Positions 37,816-47,518 are shown, counted from the stretch's first letter. The stretch is DNA of 64,000 nucleotides from Rhodococcus qingshengii (GCF_021025955.1 NZ_JAJNCL010000010.1:146799-210798), one strand, 5' to 3'. Notes: generated from the letters alone by a model not told the origin. Numbers and translations are program-made.

Positions 37816-38505
37816 GTGAAGGAACGCAACGTTGCGCGGTGGGGTTTGGTGGCTGCGCTGGCTCTGGGCGGAATCGTCTACTCGTCGTGGATTCTCGAAT
37901 TCTTCCTGGACACCGGCCTCGACCCGGTGACATCGTTCCTCAGCGAACTCGATGCCGAGAACCAGAAATACCGCGATGTCTTCGGCAACGCCGATGTACT
38001 GTCCGCAATCTTGATGTTGATCTCCGGAGCGCTGGGCCTGCTGATGACGCCCCGGCGAAGGCTCTACGTCACCGGTTGGATTGCGCTGGCGGTGTTCGGC
38101 ATCGCGACCATCGCCGACGCGTCGTTCCCCCTCGAATGCTCGGGCGAGGGTTGCCCGTCGAGCGCACCCGACGGTCTACTTCCGCAACTCCACCATGTTC
38201 ACGCGTTGACGAGCAGCGTGGCCGTCTTCGCGATCTTCACCGCGATGATCGCATTCACCGTGGGAGCGTTCAGATATCGCGAGCACCCTTCTTTGCGGAC
38301 GACGGGTCTGACCATTCTGATCCTGACTTCCCTTGCGACGGTGTGGATGTTGACGACCAACAGCATCGAAGTCTCCGGCGGCGGTAATCTCGGACTGGGT
38401 ATCGCTCAACGTGCGCAGGTGCTGGGAATGTCGTTGTGGTTGTGCACCCTGGCATTTGCAATGTCGAAGCCGCCATCCACCGGGCTCCCGACGTCGCAAC
38501 GCTGA
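37816..38505 (+). CDS. DUF998-family membrane protein
   Basis: 229 residues from GTG 37816, six membrane helices. DPVTSFLSELDAENQKYRDVF and the HHVHALTSSVAVFAIF segment are typical of the DUF998 family. An extracytoplasmic loop FPLECSGEGCPSSAPDG has two cysteines that could pair. It lies 10 bp after vsr but is probably not part of the restriction system. Confidence 0.85.
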   Translation: MKERNVARWGLVAALALGGIVYSSWILEFFLDTGLDPVTSFLSELDAENQKYRDVFGNADVLSAILMLISGALGLLMTPRRRLYVTGWIALAVFGIATIADASFPLECSGEGCPSSAPDGLLPQLHHVHALTSSVAVFAIFTAMIAFTVGAFRYREHPSLRTTGLTILILTSLATVWMLTTNSIEVSGGGNLGLGIAQRAQVLGMSLWLCTLAFAMSKPPSTGLPTSQR

Positions 38506-38584
38506 CAGGTTTTCCGGCAACCGATTCGGGCGATCCTGGAACTACAACTGAAAATGGCTGCCCCGAACTAGCGAAGGTGTGCCC

Positions 38585-39817
38585 ATGTCTCTCGCGTCGT
38601 CGTTCTTCGCCCATCCGCACCAGGCGTTCACTGCTGGTTTCTATCGCAACGAATCCTTCGACTTCGAGCTACGAGTCGTTCTCGGGCAAGCCACTTACGG
38701 CGCGGCAGACACCGGCGAAGTGCTTTCGGCCATCGCTCACGTCGGCGAGAAGGACCTCGAAGGCTGGTACGAGGCCTGGTTCGACCTCGGCACAAGGGTG
38801 TTCGAGCAGGCCGAAGGGTCAGCCGAGGCCGGGCATTCGCGAAGCGCGTCCAACGCGTATCTGCGGGCGGCGTCGTACTTCGGTGTGGCGATCAACGCCG
38901 TCGACGGCCTCAGTGACGACTCCGTTCTGGTCCCCACTTTCAAACGCCACCGACAAGCGTGGGACCGCTTCGTCGACACCACTGCCCAGCCGGTCGAGCG
39001 CGTCCGGATCCCTTACGAGGACACCTATCTGCCCGGGTACTTCTTCCGGCCGCCCGGAGACGTACGTCGGCCGACGCTGATCATGGTGAACGGCAGCGAC
39101 GGCCCGATCAGCGGGCTGTGGGGCAGCGGCGGGGCCCTCGAGCGGGGCTACAACGTGTTGATGTTCGACGGTCCGGGCCAGCAGTCGATGCTCTTCGAGC
39201 GCAACATCCCGTTCCGTCACGACTGGGAAGCCGTCATCACACCCGTCGTCGACTATCTCGTTGACCGGCCGGACATCGATGCGTCGAAGCTGGCGATGTA
39301 CGGGATAAGTCAGGGCGGTTACTGGGTGCCGCAGTCGTTGGCGTTCGAGCATCGGATCGCGGCAGCGATCGCCGATCCGGGGGTCGTGGACGTGGCCGCG
39401 TCGTGGCTCGCCCACATCCCCAAGAACATGCAGAAGCTGCTCGACGAGGAGAAGTCGGAGGCCTTCGACCGTGACATGGCGATGGGGATGAAATTCTCCA
39501 AGGACACCGCCCGGATCTGGCGTTTCCGAGCGCGTCCGTACCTCACCGACGGCTACTACAACACCCTCACCGCCGTTCGGAAGTACCACCTCGAACACGT
39601 CGCCGGTTCGATCTCCACTCCCCTGCTCATCACCGATCCGGAAGGCGAGCAGTTCTGGCCGGGTCAATCCAGGCGGCTTGCTGCCCTCTCCGGCGGACCG
39701 GCGACAGTTGTTCCCTTCACCGCTGCCGAGGGCGCGAACTTCCACTGTCAGCCCATGGCGAGGCGTCTGACGGATCAGCGGATGTTCGACTGGCTCGACG
39801 AGCAGTTGGATCTCTGA
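38585..39817 (+). CDS. alpha/beta hydrolase, FrsA/dihydropseudooxynicotine-hydrolase-like
   Basis: 410 residues. N-terminal helical cap (to ~130), then hydrolase fold: PTLIMVNGSDGP (oxyanion region), the nucleophile elbow MYGISQGGYW (Ser), LLITDPEGEQFWPGQ (acid) and EGANFHC (His). ATG 38585 follows GAAGG by seven bases. Relatives cleave C-C or ester bonds in ring-degradation pathways; the substrate is unknown. Confidence 0.88.
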   Translation: MSLASSFFAHPHQAFTAGFYRNESFDFELRVVLGQATYGAADTGEVLSAIAHVGEKDLEGWYEAWFDLGTRVFEQAEGSAEAGHSRSASNAYLRAASYFGVAINAVDGLSDDSVLVPTFKRHRQAWDRFVDTTAQPVERVRIPYEDTYLPGYFFRPPGDVRRPTLIMVNGSDGPISGLWGSGGALERGYNVLMFDGPGQQSMLFERNIPFRHDWEAVITPVVDYLVDRPDIDASKLAMYGISQGGYWVPQSLAFEHRIAAAIADPGVVDVAASWLAHIPKNMQKLLDEEKSEAFDRDMAMGMKFSKDTARIWRFRARPYLTDGYYNTLTAVRKYHLEHVAGSISTPLLITDPEGEQFWPGQSRRLAALSGGPATVVPFTAAEGANFHCQPMARRLTDQRMFDWLDEQLDL

Positions 39818-39818
39818 A

Positions 39819-40997
39819 TCAGGACACTTTCTCTTTTTTCGTCAATAGAGTGGCAATCATCGGCAGCAGTAGAACAGTGATCGCCCCGGCCGCGACAAGA
39901 ATCGACGCGTTGTCCGACGACATCTGATGCGCGTCGACGGCAGCGCCCGTGACGGCCACGATCATCGGCAGACCGGTAGCTCCGTACAACGCGACCTGCG
40001 CACTTTCACGCGTGGTGAAGGGTGGTTCGACCTTCTCGAACTTGGTCACGAAGAACACCGGCACGCCGCGGACGACAACGATCAGGATCAAAAACGCAAT
40101 CAGTATGCCGGGACTCGCGGCGACCGCCGAGACGTCGATCGACATGCCTGACGTGATGAAGAAAATCGGGATGAGGAACCCGAAGGCGATTCCGTCGAGC
40201 TTGATCTCGAGGCGCTCGTCGCCCTCGGGCATCAGTCGACGCAGGATGAAGCCGGCGGCAAACGCGCCCAGAATGACGTCGAGCGAGAACACTGCAGACA
40301 GCACACCGAGGCTGACCAACAACAGAACGGTGAGACGGACTGTCGTCTGCGCGGTGGTGTCCGCCCCTGCCCGCACCAGTCGATGTGTCCACGAGCCTTC
40401 GTGAATCAGCTTGCCGGGCAGCACCGCCACGATGACGGCGATCAAGGCGAAGACGGCAAGAACTATCAGCGACAGGACGGCACCGCGGGCACTCAGCAAA
40501 ACCGCCATCGCAACGACCGGCCCGAGTTCGCCGACGGCCCCGTGGTTGAGGACGGTCTTGCCCAAGCGCGTATCGAGGAGTTTGTTGTCCTTGAGGATCG
40601 GCAGCAGCGTGCCCAGTGCGGTCGACGTCATCGCGATGGCAACAGCGGCTTCGGCGGAGATCACGTTCCTCATGCCCAGCAGCGCGACCACCGTGAACGC
40701 CAGTGCGAGACAGAACAGCCACGTGTAGAGGGCTCGACGTCCGCCGCGCCCACTGAGTTCTTGTCGGTCGATTTCGTAGCCGGCGAGGAGGAACAGCATG
40801 CCGAGGCCGAGCTCGCGCAGGATGCCGATCGCTTCGCTGTCAGCTGCGATGTTGAGGGCGAACGGCCCGACCACTGCGCCCGCGACGAGCAGCAACACCA
40901 CTTCGGGAACCAGCCGCCGCGGGATCAGGCCCGCGACTATCGGCGCAATGGCCGCGATCAGCGCGATCCAGAACAGCGAGGAGGCAATTGAAGGCAC
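39819..40997 (-). CDS. cation:proton antiporter, CPA2 (Kef/NapA-like) family
   Basis: 392 residues, 12-13 membrane helices. EVVLLLVAGAVVGPFALNI, GLGMLFLLAGYEID and AIAMTSTALGTLLPILKD, then NHGAVGELGPVVAMAVLL, match the Na+(K+)/H+ exchanger fold. No C-terminal RCK domain. Convergent with the alpha/beta hydrolase gene with one base between stops. Confidence 0.92.
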   Translation of the reverse strand: MPSIASSLFWIALIAAIAPIVAGLIPRRLVPEVVLLLVAGAVVGPFALNIAADSEAIGILRELGLGMLFLLAGYEIDRQELSGRGGRRALYTWLFCLALAFTVVALLGMRNVISAEAAVAIAMTSTALGTLLPILKDNKLLDTRLGKTVLNHGAVGELGPVVAMAVLLSARGAVLSLIVLAVFALIAVIVAVLPGKLIHEGSWTHRLVRAGADTTAQTTVRLTVLLLVSLGVLSAVFSLDVILGAFAAGFILRRLMPEGDERLEIKLDGIAFGFLIPIFFITSGMSIDVSAVAASPGILIAFLILIVVVRGVPVFFVTKFEKVEPPFTTRESAQVALYGATGLPMIVAVTGAAVDAHQMSSDNASILVAAGAITVLLLPMIATLLTKKEKVS

Positions 40998-41138
40998 GGA
41001 TCATTATCGGATATAGGTGACAAATCTGCGTTCAGTACAGGTGCTTGCGGTACGCCTCTTGTCTCGCAGGCTCGAGGTTGGTCAGCCGCCAACAGGTCAA
41101 GATGTGACCAACGTCGCCATGAAAGAAAATTCGCATGC

Positions 41139-41182
41139 AAGAAAGCCCCTCACCGGCATCTCTGCCGGTGAGGGGCTTTCTG
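41139..41182 (-). terminator. terminator of tRNA-Arg(ACG)
   Basis: AGAAAGCCCCTCACCGGCA and TGCCGGTGAGGGGCTTTCT form a 19 bp perfect stem with a four-base loop just after the tRNA on the minus strand. Confidence 0.85.
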
Positions 41183-41185
41183 TTG

Positions 41186-41258
41186 TGCGCCCGAAGGGAT
41201 TCGAACCCCTAACCTCTTGATCCGTAGTCAAGTGCTCTATCCGTTGAGCTACGGGCGC
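41186..41258 (-). tRNA. tRNA-Arg(ACG)
   Basis: On the minus strand GCGCCCG (5' end 41258) pairs with CGGGCGC; discriminator A. The anticodon loop CTACGGA gives ACG, whose A34 must be deaminated by TadA to read CGU/CGC/CGA. T-loop GGTTCGAATCC is intact. Confidence 0.95.
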
Positions 41259-41343
41259 ATGTTCTGTTGTCTAGCAGGTCTTGCGTTTCCTGCCGTCGTA
41301 ATTTCTATCATTTCTAACCCGCCGGTCAAAATCACCGGCTTGG

Positions 41344-41432
41344 CGGAGGCGAGAGGATTTGAACCTCCGGTCCCTCGTAAAAGGGACAACTCATTAGCAG
41401 TGAGTCCCATTCGGCCGCTCTGGCACGCCTCC
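41344..41432 (-). tRNA. tRNA-Ser(GCT)
   Basis: On the minus strand GGAGGCG (5' end 41432) pairs with CGCCTCC; discriminator G with encoded CCA (41341-41343). The anticodon loop CTGCTAA gives GCT (reads AGC/AGU). Long variable arm. Confidence 0.95.
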
Positions 41433-41528
41433 CTGGGGGTTCCGATCCTTTCGGACCGCCGGATCGAAAGATTACACACCCTTCGCCACCAAAGGCAAAA
41501 CGTGTGGTCAGCGGGCTGTTTTGTGGAC

Positions 41529-42248
41529 TTACCGCAGGTGGCTGTCGAACCAGTCGAAGATCCGGGTCTGAGCTTCGATGATCGAGGCCGAACCCGGGTC
41601 GTCGACGTCGGCGTCCTCGGACAGCTGAGGCGGCTCGTCGGCCCGGTGAGCCAGTCCGGCGTAACTGACCACCAGTGTCGCGACGTCGGCCTTCGCGGTC
41701 GCTTCCCGGAGCAGAGTCACGTGTTCGCGAGGCGTGCTGGGATCGTCCTCGCCGTACAGCGCCAACCACGGCGCCTGCAGGGAAGTGGCCGCGTCGACGA
41801 GCGCCTGAGCATCCGCCGACAGCGCTTCGACGATTCCCCGGGCGGCGACACTCACCGCGGCGCCGACGGGACGGTTGGTGGCCACGAGCATTGCGGCGGT
41901 TCCGGCGTCGTCGAATCCGAGCACCCCGATGGTGTCGGCGAGAACTTCGCGCCCGACGAGCCAGTCGAGGGTTGCGTCGAAGTCGGCGAAGAGATTGTCA
42001 CCGAACACCTCGCCCTGCATGTGTTCGGGTTCGCGATGGAACAGGTGAGGTGCGACGCTCACCCAACCTTCGCCGGCGAGTGCGCACATCAGATTGAGCA
42101 GAGCTGGGCTGAACTGCCGGGCTTCGTGCAGCACGACGATTCCGCCTCGTGTCGGGCCGTCCGGCTCCACCACCGTCAGTGGAACAGCCGTGGCGACCTC
42201 CCCTTCGGCTCCGCGCAGATATGCGGTGGCCCGGAAGATTTCCGACAT
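41529..42248 (-). CDS. dienelactone hydrolase-family protein with Asp at the nucleophile position
   Basis: 239 residues. GIVVLHEARQFSPALLNLMC and APHLFHREPEH match the DLH family. The elbow reads GVLGFDDAGTAAML where GxCxGG is normal, so the catalytic Cys is Asp. The acid and His regions remain (LYGEDDPSTP; YAGLAHRADE). It is either an unusual hydrolase with an Asp nucleophile or inactive. Divergent from the hisC-like gene. Confidence 0.85.
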   Translation of the reverse strand: MSEIFRATAYLRGAEGEVATAVPLTVVEPDGPTRGGIVVLHEARQFSPALLNLMCALAGEGWVSVAPHLFHREPEHMQGEVFGDNLFADFDATLDWLVGREVLADTIGVLGFDDAGTAAMLVATNRPVGAAVSVAARGIVEALSADAQALVDAATSLQAPWLALYGEDDPSTPREHVTLLREATAKADVATLVVSYAGLAHRADEPPQLSEDADVDDPGSASIIEAQTRIFDWFDSHLR

Positions 42249-42309
42249 CTTTCAACTGTGACACGCAGACGGCCGCAACGCACCACATCAGTGCGCGCAT
42301 AATCGACTC

Positions 42310-43386
42310 GTGACCGCACACATTCGCCCTGACCTCGCCTCCATCCCCGCCTACGTTCCCGGACGCAATTTCCCGGGTGCGATCAAACTGGCGAGCAACG
42401 AAACGACCGTGGGGCCGTTGCCTGGTGTGCGTGACGCCGTCGCCGACGCAGTCGCCAATGCCAACCGCTACCCGGACAACGCTGCGGTCGCCCTCATCGA
42501 TGCGCTGGCCACCTTCTTGAAAGTCGAGCCTGCAAACGTCGCCGCTGGTTGTGGCTCCGTGACGCTGTGCCAGGAACTCGTGCAGATCACGTGCGATCAG
42601 GGTGACGAGGTCATCTACGCGTGGCGTTCGTTCGAGGCGTACCCCGTGGTCACCCAGGTCGGCCACGCCGTCTCGGTCAAGGTTCCGCTGACCGAGGACT
42701 TCGGCCACGACCTCGACGCGATGCTGGCCGCGATCACCGATCGCACGCGGTTGATCTTCGTCTGCAACCCCAACAACCCGACCGGCAACGCGCTGTCGAA
42801 GGCGGAACTCGAAAGCTTCCTCGACGCGGTCCCGGCTCACGTCGTCGTCGCACTCGACGAGGCGTACTTCGAATACTCACGCTCGGACGCCGACGGCATC
42901 GAGCTGTTCCGCAACCGCCCCAACGTCGTTGTTCTGCGCACCTTCTCGAAGGCGTACGGCCTCGCCGGCATCCGCGTGGGTTACGCCGTCGCGGATCCGG
43001 AGATCATCGTGGCCCTCGGCAAGGTGCACACCCCGTTCACCGTGAGCGCCGTTGCCCAGGCCGCCGCGATCGCCTCCCTGGCTGCCGCAGACGAACTGCT
43101 TGCCCGCACGGAGGGCGTCATCGCTGAGCGGACCCGAGTTCGGACCGCTCTGATCGAAGCCGGCTACACCGTCCCCGAGTCGTCGGCGAACTTCGTCTAT
43201 CTCCCCCTCGGAGAGCTCTCTCCCGGTTTCGCCGGGGCAAGTACCGAAGCGGGCATTCTGATCCGTCAGTACGGCGTCGAGGGCGTCCGGATGACTATCG
43301 GCGACCCACACGAGAACGACGCGTTCCTCGCTTTCGCGAACACCGACGTCGCGAAGCGGGCTGCGGGCATCGGCGTCACCGCGTGA
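42310..43386 (+). CDS. hisC: histidinol-phosphate/aromatic aminotransferase (HisC2/Pat type)
   Basis: 358 residues, GTG start. KLASNETTVGPLPGV, AAGCGSVTLCQELVQ, VCNPNNPTGNAL, VVALDEAYFEYS and LRTFSKAYGLAGIRVGY (PLP lysine) define fold-type I HisC. No other his genes are near, so it is more likely the Pat-type aromatic aminotransferase (as M. tuberculosis Rv3772) than the histidine-operon enzyme. Confidence 0.9.
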   Translation: MTAHIRPDLASIPAYVPGRNFPGAIKLASNETTVGPLPGVRDAVADAVANANRYPDNAAVALIDALATFLKVEPANVAAGCGSVTLCQELVQITCDQGDEVIYAWRSFEAYPVVTQVGHAVSVKVPLTEDFGHDLDAMLAAITDRTRLIFVCNPNNPTGNALSKAELESFLDAVPAHVVVALDEAYFEYSRSDADGIELFRNRPNVVVLRTFSKAYGLAGIRVGYAVADPEIIVALGKVHTPFTVSAVAQAAAIASLAAADELLARTEGVIAERTRVRTALIEAGYTVPESSANFVYLPLGELSPGFAGASTEAGILIRQYGVEGVRMTIGDPHENDAFLAFANTDVAKRAAGIGVTA

Positions 43387-43486
43387 CACTCGATACATAA
43401 CTGTTACGCCGAGGACTGGAATTCGTTTCGGCGGACGGGCACACTCAGGGAGGTTCGAGGCCGGTCCGAGTGAGGGAGCACGACGC

Positions 43487-45181
43487 ATGACGCGACGCAT
43501 GACACGAACGTGTGCCGTGCTCGCAACGACCCTTCTCGCCACCACCGCGACCTCCCTGAGTGGCGTCGCCTCCGCCCAATCGCAGGACACGGTGTCGGTC
43601 CGCTTGTTGGCCTTCAACGATCTGCACGGCAGCCTCCGCCCGCCGGAAGGTGTTCGCAGCGAGATCAGGCAGGCCGACGGCTCGCTCACTCCCGCAGGTG
43701 GCGCGGCGTATCTCGCGGCCTACGTGACGCAACTTCGCAGCCAAGCCACCAACTCGCTGCTGTATTCGGTCGGCGACAACTGGGGATCGTCGGCGCTCGA
43801 GTCGGCGATGTTCAACGACGAACCGACGGTCGAACTCCTGAACCGAATGAAGATCGACGCTTCCGCGATCGGCAACCACGAACTGGACAAGGGGCTCGCC
43901 GAGTTCCGTCGCATGCAGTCCGGTGGTTGCTCCGCTGTCGACGCGTGCACGTTCAGCCCTTCCTTCAGCGGCGCCAACTTCCCACTGATGGCCGCGAACA
44001 TGACGTACACCAACGGCGCTCCGGCCACGCTGCCGTTCACCGTGAACATGGTCGATGGCATTCCGCTCGGAGTCATCGCGATTTCCCCAGCCAACACGTC
44101 GCAGATCGTCACCCCTGGCGGGATCGCTGATCTGCAGTTCGGCGACGAGATCGAAGCGATCAACCGCACAGCCGACGTCCTCGACTTCTTCGGTGTCAAA
44201 GCCATCACCGTCCTCCTGCACCGTGGGGACGAACCTGCTGTCGAGGGCGGGCCGAACGACTGCAACGTCGAATCCGGGCCGGCACGCGACATCGCCTTAC
44301 GCGCATCGCCCAAGGTGGACGTCATCTTCACCGCCGACAGCCACCAGCAGTACAACTGCGAATTCCCTGATCCCGCAGGAAATCCCAGAGTCGTGATGCA
44401 GGGCGCTTCGCACGGCCGGATCGTGTCCGTCGCAGACGTGACGATCGATCGCAACACCCGCGAGGTCATCCGTGATCAGACGTCCGCTTTCAATCAGATA
44501 GTGACACACGATATTTCGCCGGATCCCGATATTCAGGCTCTCGCCGACCGGGCCTGGTCGGAGGCGTCGGAAAGCGCTCAGCGACCGGTGGGGACCATCA
44601 CCGCCGATCTGACACGAGACCGGGTACCCAGCGGCGAATCCACACTCGGCAACCTGGTCGCCGACGCTCAACTCGCAGCCGGATCGACACGAGGCGCTCA
44701 ACTCGCGTTGACGAACCCCGGCGGCATGCGCGAGGACTTGGACTTCGGCACTTCCGGCCAGATCACCTACCGCCAGGCCTACGGAGTGCAACCCTTCGGC
44801 AACAGTCTCGAGGTGCTCTCCGTCACAGGAGCGATGCTGAAGGACGCTCTCGAACAGCAATTCCAGATCGACGTCGACGGCACCGGTACCGAGCGCATCC
44901 TCTCACCGTCCGCGGGCTTCACCTACACCCTGGACCGGCGGGCAGCGCCGGGCGCGCGCATCTCGGAAATGCGCCTGAACGGGCAGGACATCGCACCCGA
45001 CGCCGTCTACAGCATCGTGGTGAACAAGTTCCTCGCCGAGGGCGGGGACGGCTTCACCGCGCTGAAGAACTCCACTCAGATGACCGGTGCGGGGAACGAC
45101 CTCGACGCCTTGACCGCCCTGTTCGCAGCCGGGTCACCGGTCTCGCCACCTGCCACCGACCGCATCCGCACCATCGGCTGA
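43487..45181 (+). CDS. secreted bifunctional metallophosphatase/5'-nucleotidase
   Basis: 564 residues with an N-terminal signal peptide (ATTLLATTATSLSGVASAQS; cleavage after ASA likely). Metallophosphatase motifs LAFNDLHGSL, SVGDNWG, AIGNHELDKG and TADSHQQY bind two metals. The C-terminal 5'-nucleotidase domain follows (TLGNLVADAQLAA, NPGGMREDL, YRQAYGVQPFGN, GGDGFTALK). It dephosphorylates nucleotides outside the cell for uptake. GAGGGAG lies upstream. Confidence 0.93.
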   Translation: MTRRMTRTCAVLATTLLATTATSLSGVASAQSQDTVSVRLLAFNDLHGSLRPPEGVRSEIRQADGSLTPAGGAAYLAAYVTQLRSQATNSLLYSVGDNWGSSALESAMFNDEPTVELLNRMKIDASAIGNHELDKGLAEFRRMQSGGCSAVDACTFSPSFSGANFPLMAANMTYTNGAPATLPFTVNMVDGIPLGVIAISPANTSQIVTPGGIADLQFGDEIEAINRTADVLDFFGVKAITVLLHRGDEPAVEGGPNDCNVESGPARDIALRASPKVDVIFTADSHQQYNCEFPDPAGNPRVVMQGASHGRIVSVADVTIDRNTREVIRDQTSAFNQIVTHDISPDPDIQALADRAWSEASESAQRPVGTITADLTRDRVPSGESTLGNLVADAQLAAGSTRGAQLALTNPGGMREDLDFGTSGQITYRQAYGVQPFGNSLEVLSVTGAMLKDALEQQFQIDVDGTGTERILSPSAGFTYTLDRRAAPGARISEMRLNGQDIAPDAVYSIVVNKFLAEGGDGFTALKNSTQMTGAGNDLDALTALFAAGSPVSPPATDRIRTIG

Positions 45182-45218
45182 ATAGGCATCCCCGCGCTCG
45201 ATTGCCTAGTCTCGACGG

Positions 45219-46088
45219 GTGATCATCGCGACCCATAACGGCAAGTTCCATGCAGACGACGTCTTCGGCGTATCGCTGCTCAAGCAGCTGTACCCCGACG
45301 CCACCGTCGTTCGCAGCCGTGACGAGGATGTCCTCGACAGCGCGGACATCGTGCTCGACGTCGGCGGTCGCTACAACCCGGCCGAGGGCCGCTTCGACCA
45401 CCACCAGCGTGATGCCGGCGAGCGCAGCAACGGCATTCTGTACTCCGCCTTCGGTCTGCTCTGGCAGGAATACGGCTTGAAGTTCTGCGAGGGCGACGGG
45501 TCCGTGTTCCGACGGATCGACAGCCGGCTGGTCGAGGGCATCGACGCCGTCGACAACGGCCAGGAGATCTACACCCTCAACGATTTCGGCACCAAGCCTT
45601 TTGATCTGTCGTCCGTGCTGGACCTGTTCAATCCGATCTCGTCCACCGACGAGGAGTTCGACACCCAGTTCGAGCTGGCAGTAGTTCTTGCAACTCAGGT
45701 CTTGATTCGCCTGCGCGCCAAGTACGCCGGCGACGCGGCAGCCGAACGCGAGTTCACCGAGACCTACGAGAAGGCAACGGATCCGCGCTTCGTCGTATTG
45801 GAACGCTTCGTTCCCCACGGCCGCGCCGCATCGGCCCAACCGGAACTACTGTTCACGATCTTCCCGAACACCAACGGCGGCTGGTCGATTCAGACAGTGA
45901 AGCCCGCCGACTCCAAGTTCGGTTCACGAAAGCTGTTGCCGCAGCAGTGGCGCGGCCTGAACGGTTCAGATCTTGCCGCCGAGACGGGCGTCGACAGTTC
46001 GGTGTTCTGCCACAAGGCCGGGTTCATCGCAGCTGCACAGACCCGTGACGGCGCACTCCAGTTGCTCGAACTGGCACTGGCCGAGTAA
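45219..46088 (+). CDS. MYG1 family protein (DHH-like exonuclease fold)
   Basis: 289 residues, GTG start. ATHNGKFHADDVFGVSLLKQ and VGGRYNPAEGRFDHHQRD are the metal-binding N-terminus; GIDAVDNGQEIYTL and FCHKAGFIAAA follow. Eukaryotic MYG1 is a 3'-5' exonuclease; bacterial members are uncharacterised. Confidence 0.9.
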   Translation: MIIATHNGKFHADDVFGVSLLKQLYPDATVVRSRDEDVLDSADIVLDVGGRYNPAEGRFDHHQRDAGERSNGILYSAFGLLWQEYGLKFCEGDGSVFRRIDSRLVEGIDAVDNGQEIYTLNDFGTKPFDLSSVLDLFNPISSTDEEFDTQFELAVVLATQVLIRLRAKYAGDAAAEREFTETYEKATDPRFVVLERFVPHGRAASAQPELLFTIFPNTNGGWSIQTVKPADSKFGSRKLLPQQWRGLNGSDLAAETGVDSSVFCHKAGFIAAAQTRDGALQLLELALAE

Positions 46089-46108
46089 CTCTCAGTTCAC
46101 ATGCCAGT

Positions 46109-47119
46109 TCACATTCCCAGCGCCGTCTTCACCGTCGGCCAGGAATCGTGAAGCGCGTCTTGCCAGTACGGCCATGAGTGTGTGCCGTCGTTCCGATAGG
46201 CGAACACTGCGGGAATCGACAGTTCCCCCAACTTCGCTTCGAACAGTTGCGTACAGGTGTTCGCGAGCGCCTCGAGCGGTCCGCCTTCGATGGCAGTCTG
46301 CAGTCCGCTCGGAGTGAAGATGTTGTCGTAGTCTCCGGGCGCACCCGTGCCCGAGGAGACATAGATCGTCTTCCCACGCAGCGTTTCCGCGTTGGTGGAC
46401 GGGTCGTGCTTTTGCCAATCGGGGTCCGATGCCGGGCCCCACATGTTGGTGGCGTCACCGGCTTTGCTGGCCACGGTGAGCCGCACGGAATCCTGCGAGG
46501 ACGACTCGGAGTTGTCGAGACAGCCACTGTACGAGGCTAATCCGGTGTATAGCTTCGGATGATGAGTGATGAGGTTGGCCGCGCCGAGTGCACCCATGGA
46601 CACCCCACCGACCACGTTCGTCCCGTTTCCGGAGAACGCCGAATCGATCAACGCCGGAAGCTCTTCGGCGAGAAACGATTCCCACTTGTTCACGCCGAGA
46701 TTCGGATCGTCGTTCTTCCAGTTGGTGTAGAAACTGCCGGTACCGCCCACGGGGAGAACGACGTTGACGTTCTTGTCGGCAAAGAATGTTTCGATGTCGG
46801 TCTTCTGGGTCCAAGTGCTCTCGGAGTATCCGGATTCCGAACCGGCACTGACGCCGTCGAGCAGGTAAAAGGACGGACGCGCGCCGGCGTCGGTCGCGGG
46901 ATGCAGAACCTGCACTTGCACCTCGCGTCGCATCGCCGGCGAATCGACGAACACGGCACTGCGAGTGGGCGACAACCGCTCTATGCGATTGATGTGGGCG
47001 CCGGTCTGACCGGCCAGATCTCCTGGTGGATTTTCAGGCGCCGGTTCGGCATACGCCACTCCGCCCACAACAAGAGCGAGCACGACCAACACAATTCCGA
47101 CAAACCCAAATCTCCGCAT
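46109..47119 (-). CDS. secreted antigen 85/mycolyltransferase-type esterase
   Basis: 336 residues with signal peptide (IVLVVLALVVGGVAYAEPAP). Esterase_phd fold as in antigen 85: PSFYLLDGVSAGSESGYS, FYTNWKNDD, then NVVGGVSMGALGAANL with the catalytic Ser, and GTHSWPYWQ with the catalytic His. Antigen 85 proteins transfer mycolates onto trehalose and arabinogalactan. Its presence supports a mycolic-acid organism. Confidence 0.9.
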   Translation of the reverse strand: MRRFGFVGIVLVVLALVVGGVAYAEPAPENPPGDLAGQTGAHINRIERLSPTRSAVFVDSPAMRREVQVQVLHPATDAGARPSFYLLDGVSAGSESGYSESTWTQKTDIETFFADKNVNVVLPVGGTGSFYTNWKNDDPNLGVNKWESFLAEELPALIDSAFSGNGTNVVGGVSMGALGAANLITHHPKLYTGLASYSGCLDNSESSSQDSVRLTVASKAGDATNMWGPASDPDWQKHDPSTNAETLRGKTIYVSSGTGAPGDYDNIFTPSGLQTAIEGGPLEALANTCTQLFEAKLGELSIPAVFAYRNDGTHSWPYWQDALHDSWPTVKTALGM

Positions 47120-47518
47120 CCGTCAAGCGCCCCCTGAGCATCGCACGACTATCGCTAACCCTCGATTGGACAGGACGAACGTCCCGGGGTCAACCCACTG
47201 GTTGGGATTTATTACTCGCGGGTATCCAATGGAGTTGGACAGTTCTCCACCGATGCACACACAGGTGTGGATAACTTCATTCACATCCACTTCCCAGTTG
47301 TGCATAACCTGTGGACAAAAGGATGAATTACAACAGAGTTATTCCTCCTACCTGCAACGATTCGTTTCCTCACAGTGTGCATAACTTTGTCGAACAGGGC
47401 TCACGAGACGCCGGTTTCCGGGCGTGTCCACGCAGTTCACACCGTCACGCCATTCTTTGTTCACAGGCACGACACCACCGGCCGACAACGCTCCCCACCC
47501 CGACTTCATACTTGTTGC
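47120..47518. other. gene-free region between the esterase and LysE-type genes
   Basis: About 400 bp without a supported gene. It holds the promoters of both divergent genes and the four DnaA-box-like 9-mers described separately. AT content is higher than the flanks around 47205-47345. Confidence 0.6.
47266..47384 (-). promoter_or_regulatory. cluster of four DnaA-box-like 9-mers
   Basis: In one orientation on the minus strand: TTATCCACA (47266-47274, consensus), TTATGCACA (47299-47307), TTGTCCACA (47310-47318, the actinobacterial consensus) and TTATGCACA (47376-47384). All lie within 119 bp upstream of the LysE-type gene. oriC would be next to dnaA/dnaN, which are absent, so a DnaA titration or regulatory site is more likely than an origin. 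Confidence 0.65.

Noticed and set aside
47120..47518. Chromosomal origin (oriC)
   Set aside because: DnaA-box-like sites are present, but dnaA, dnaN, rpmH and an extended AT-rich unwinding region are not; only four boxes occur.
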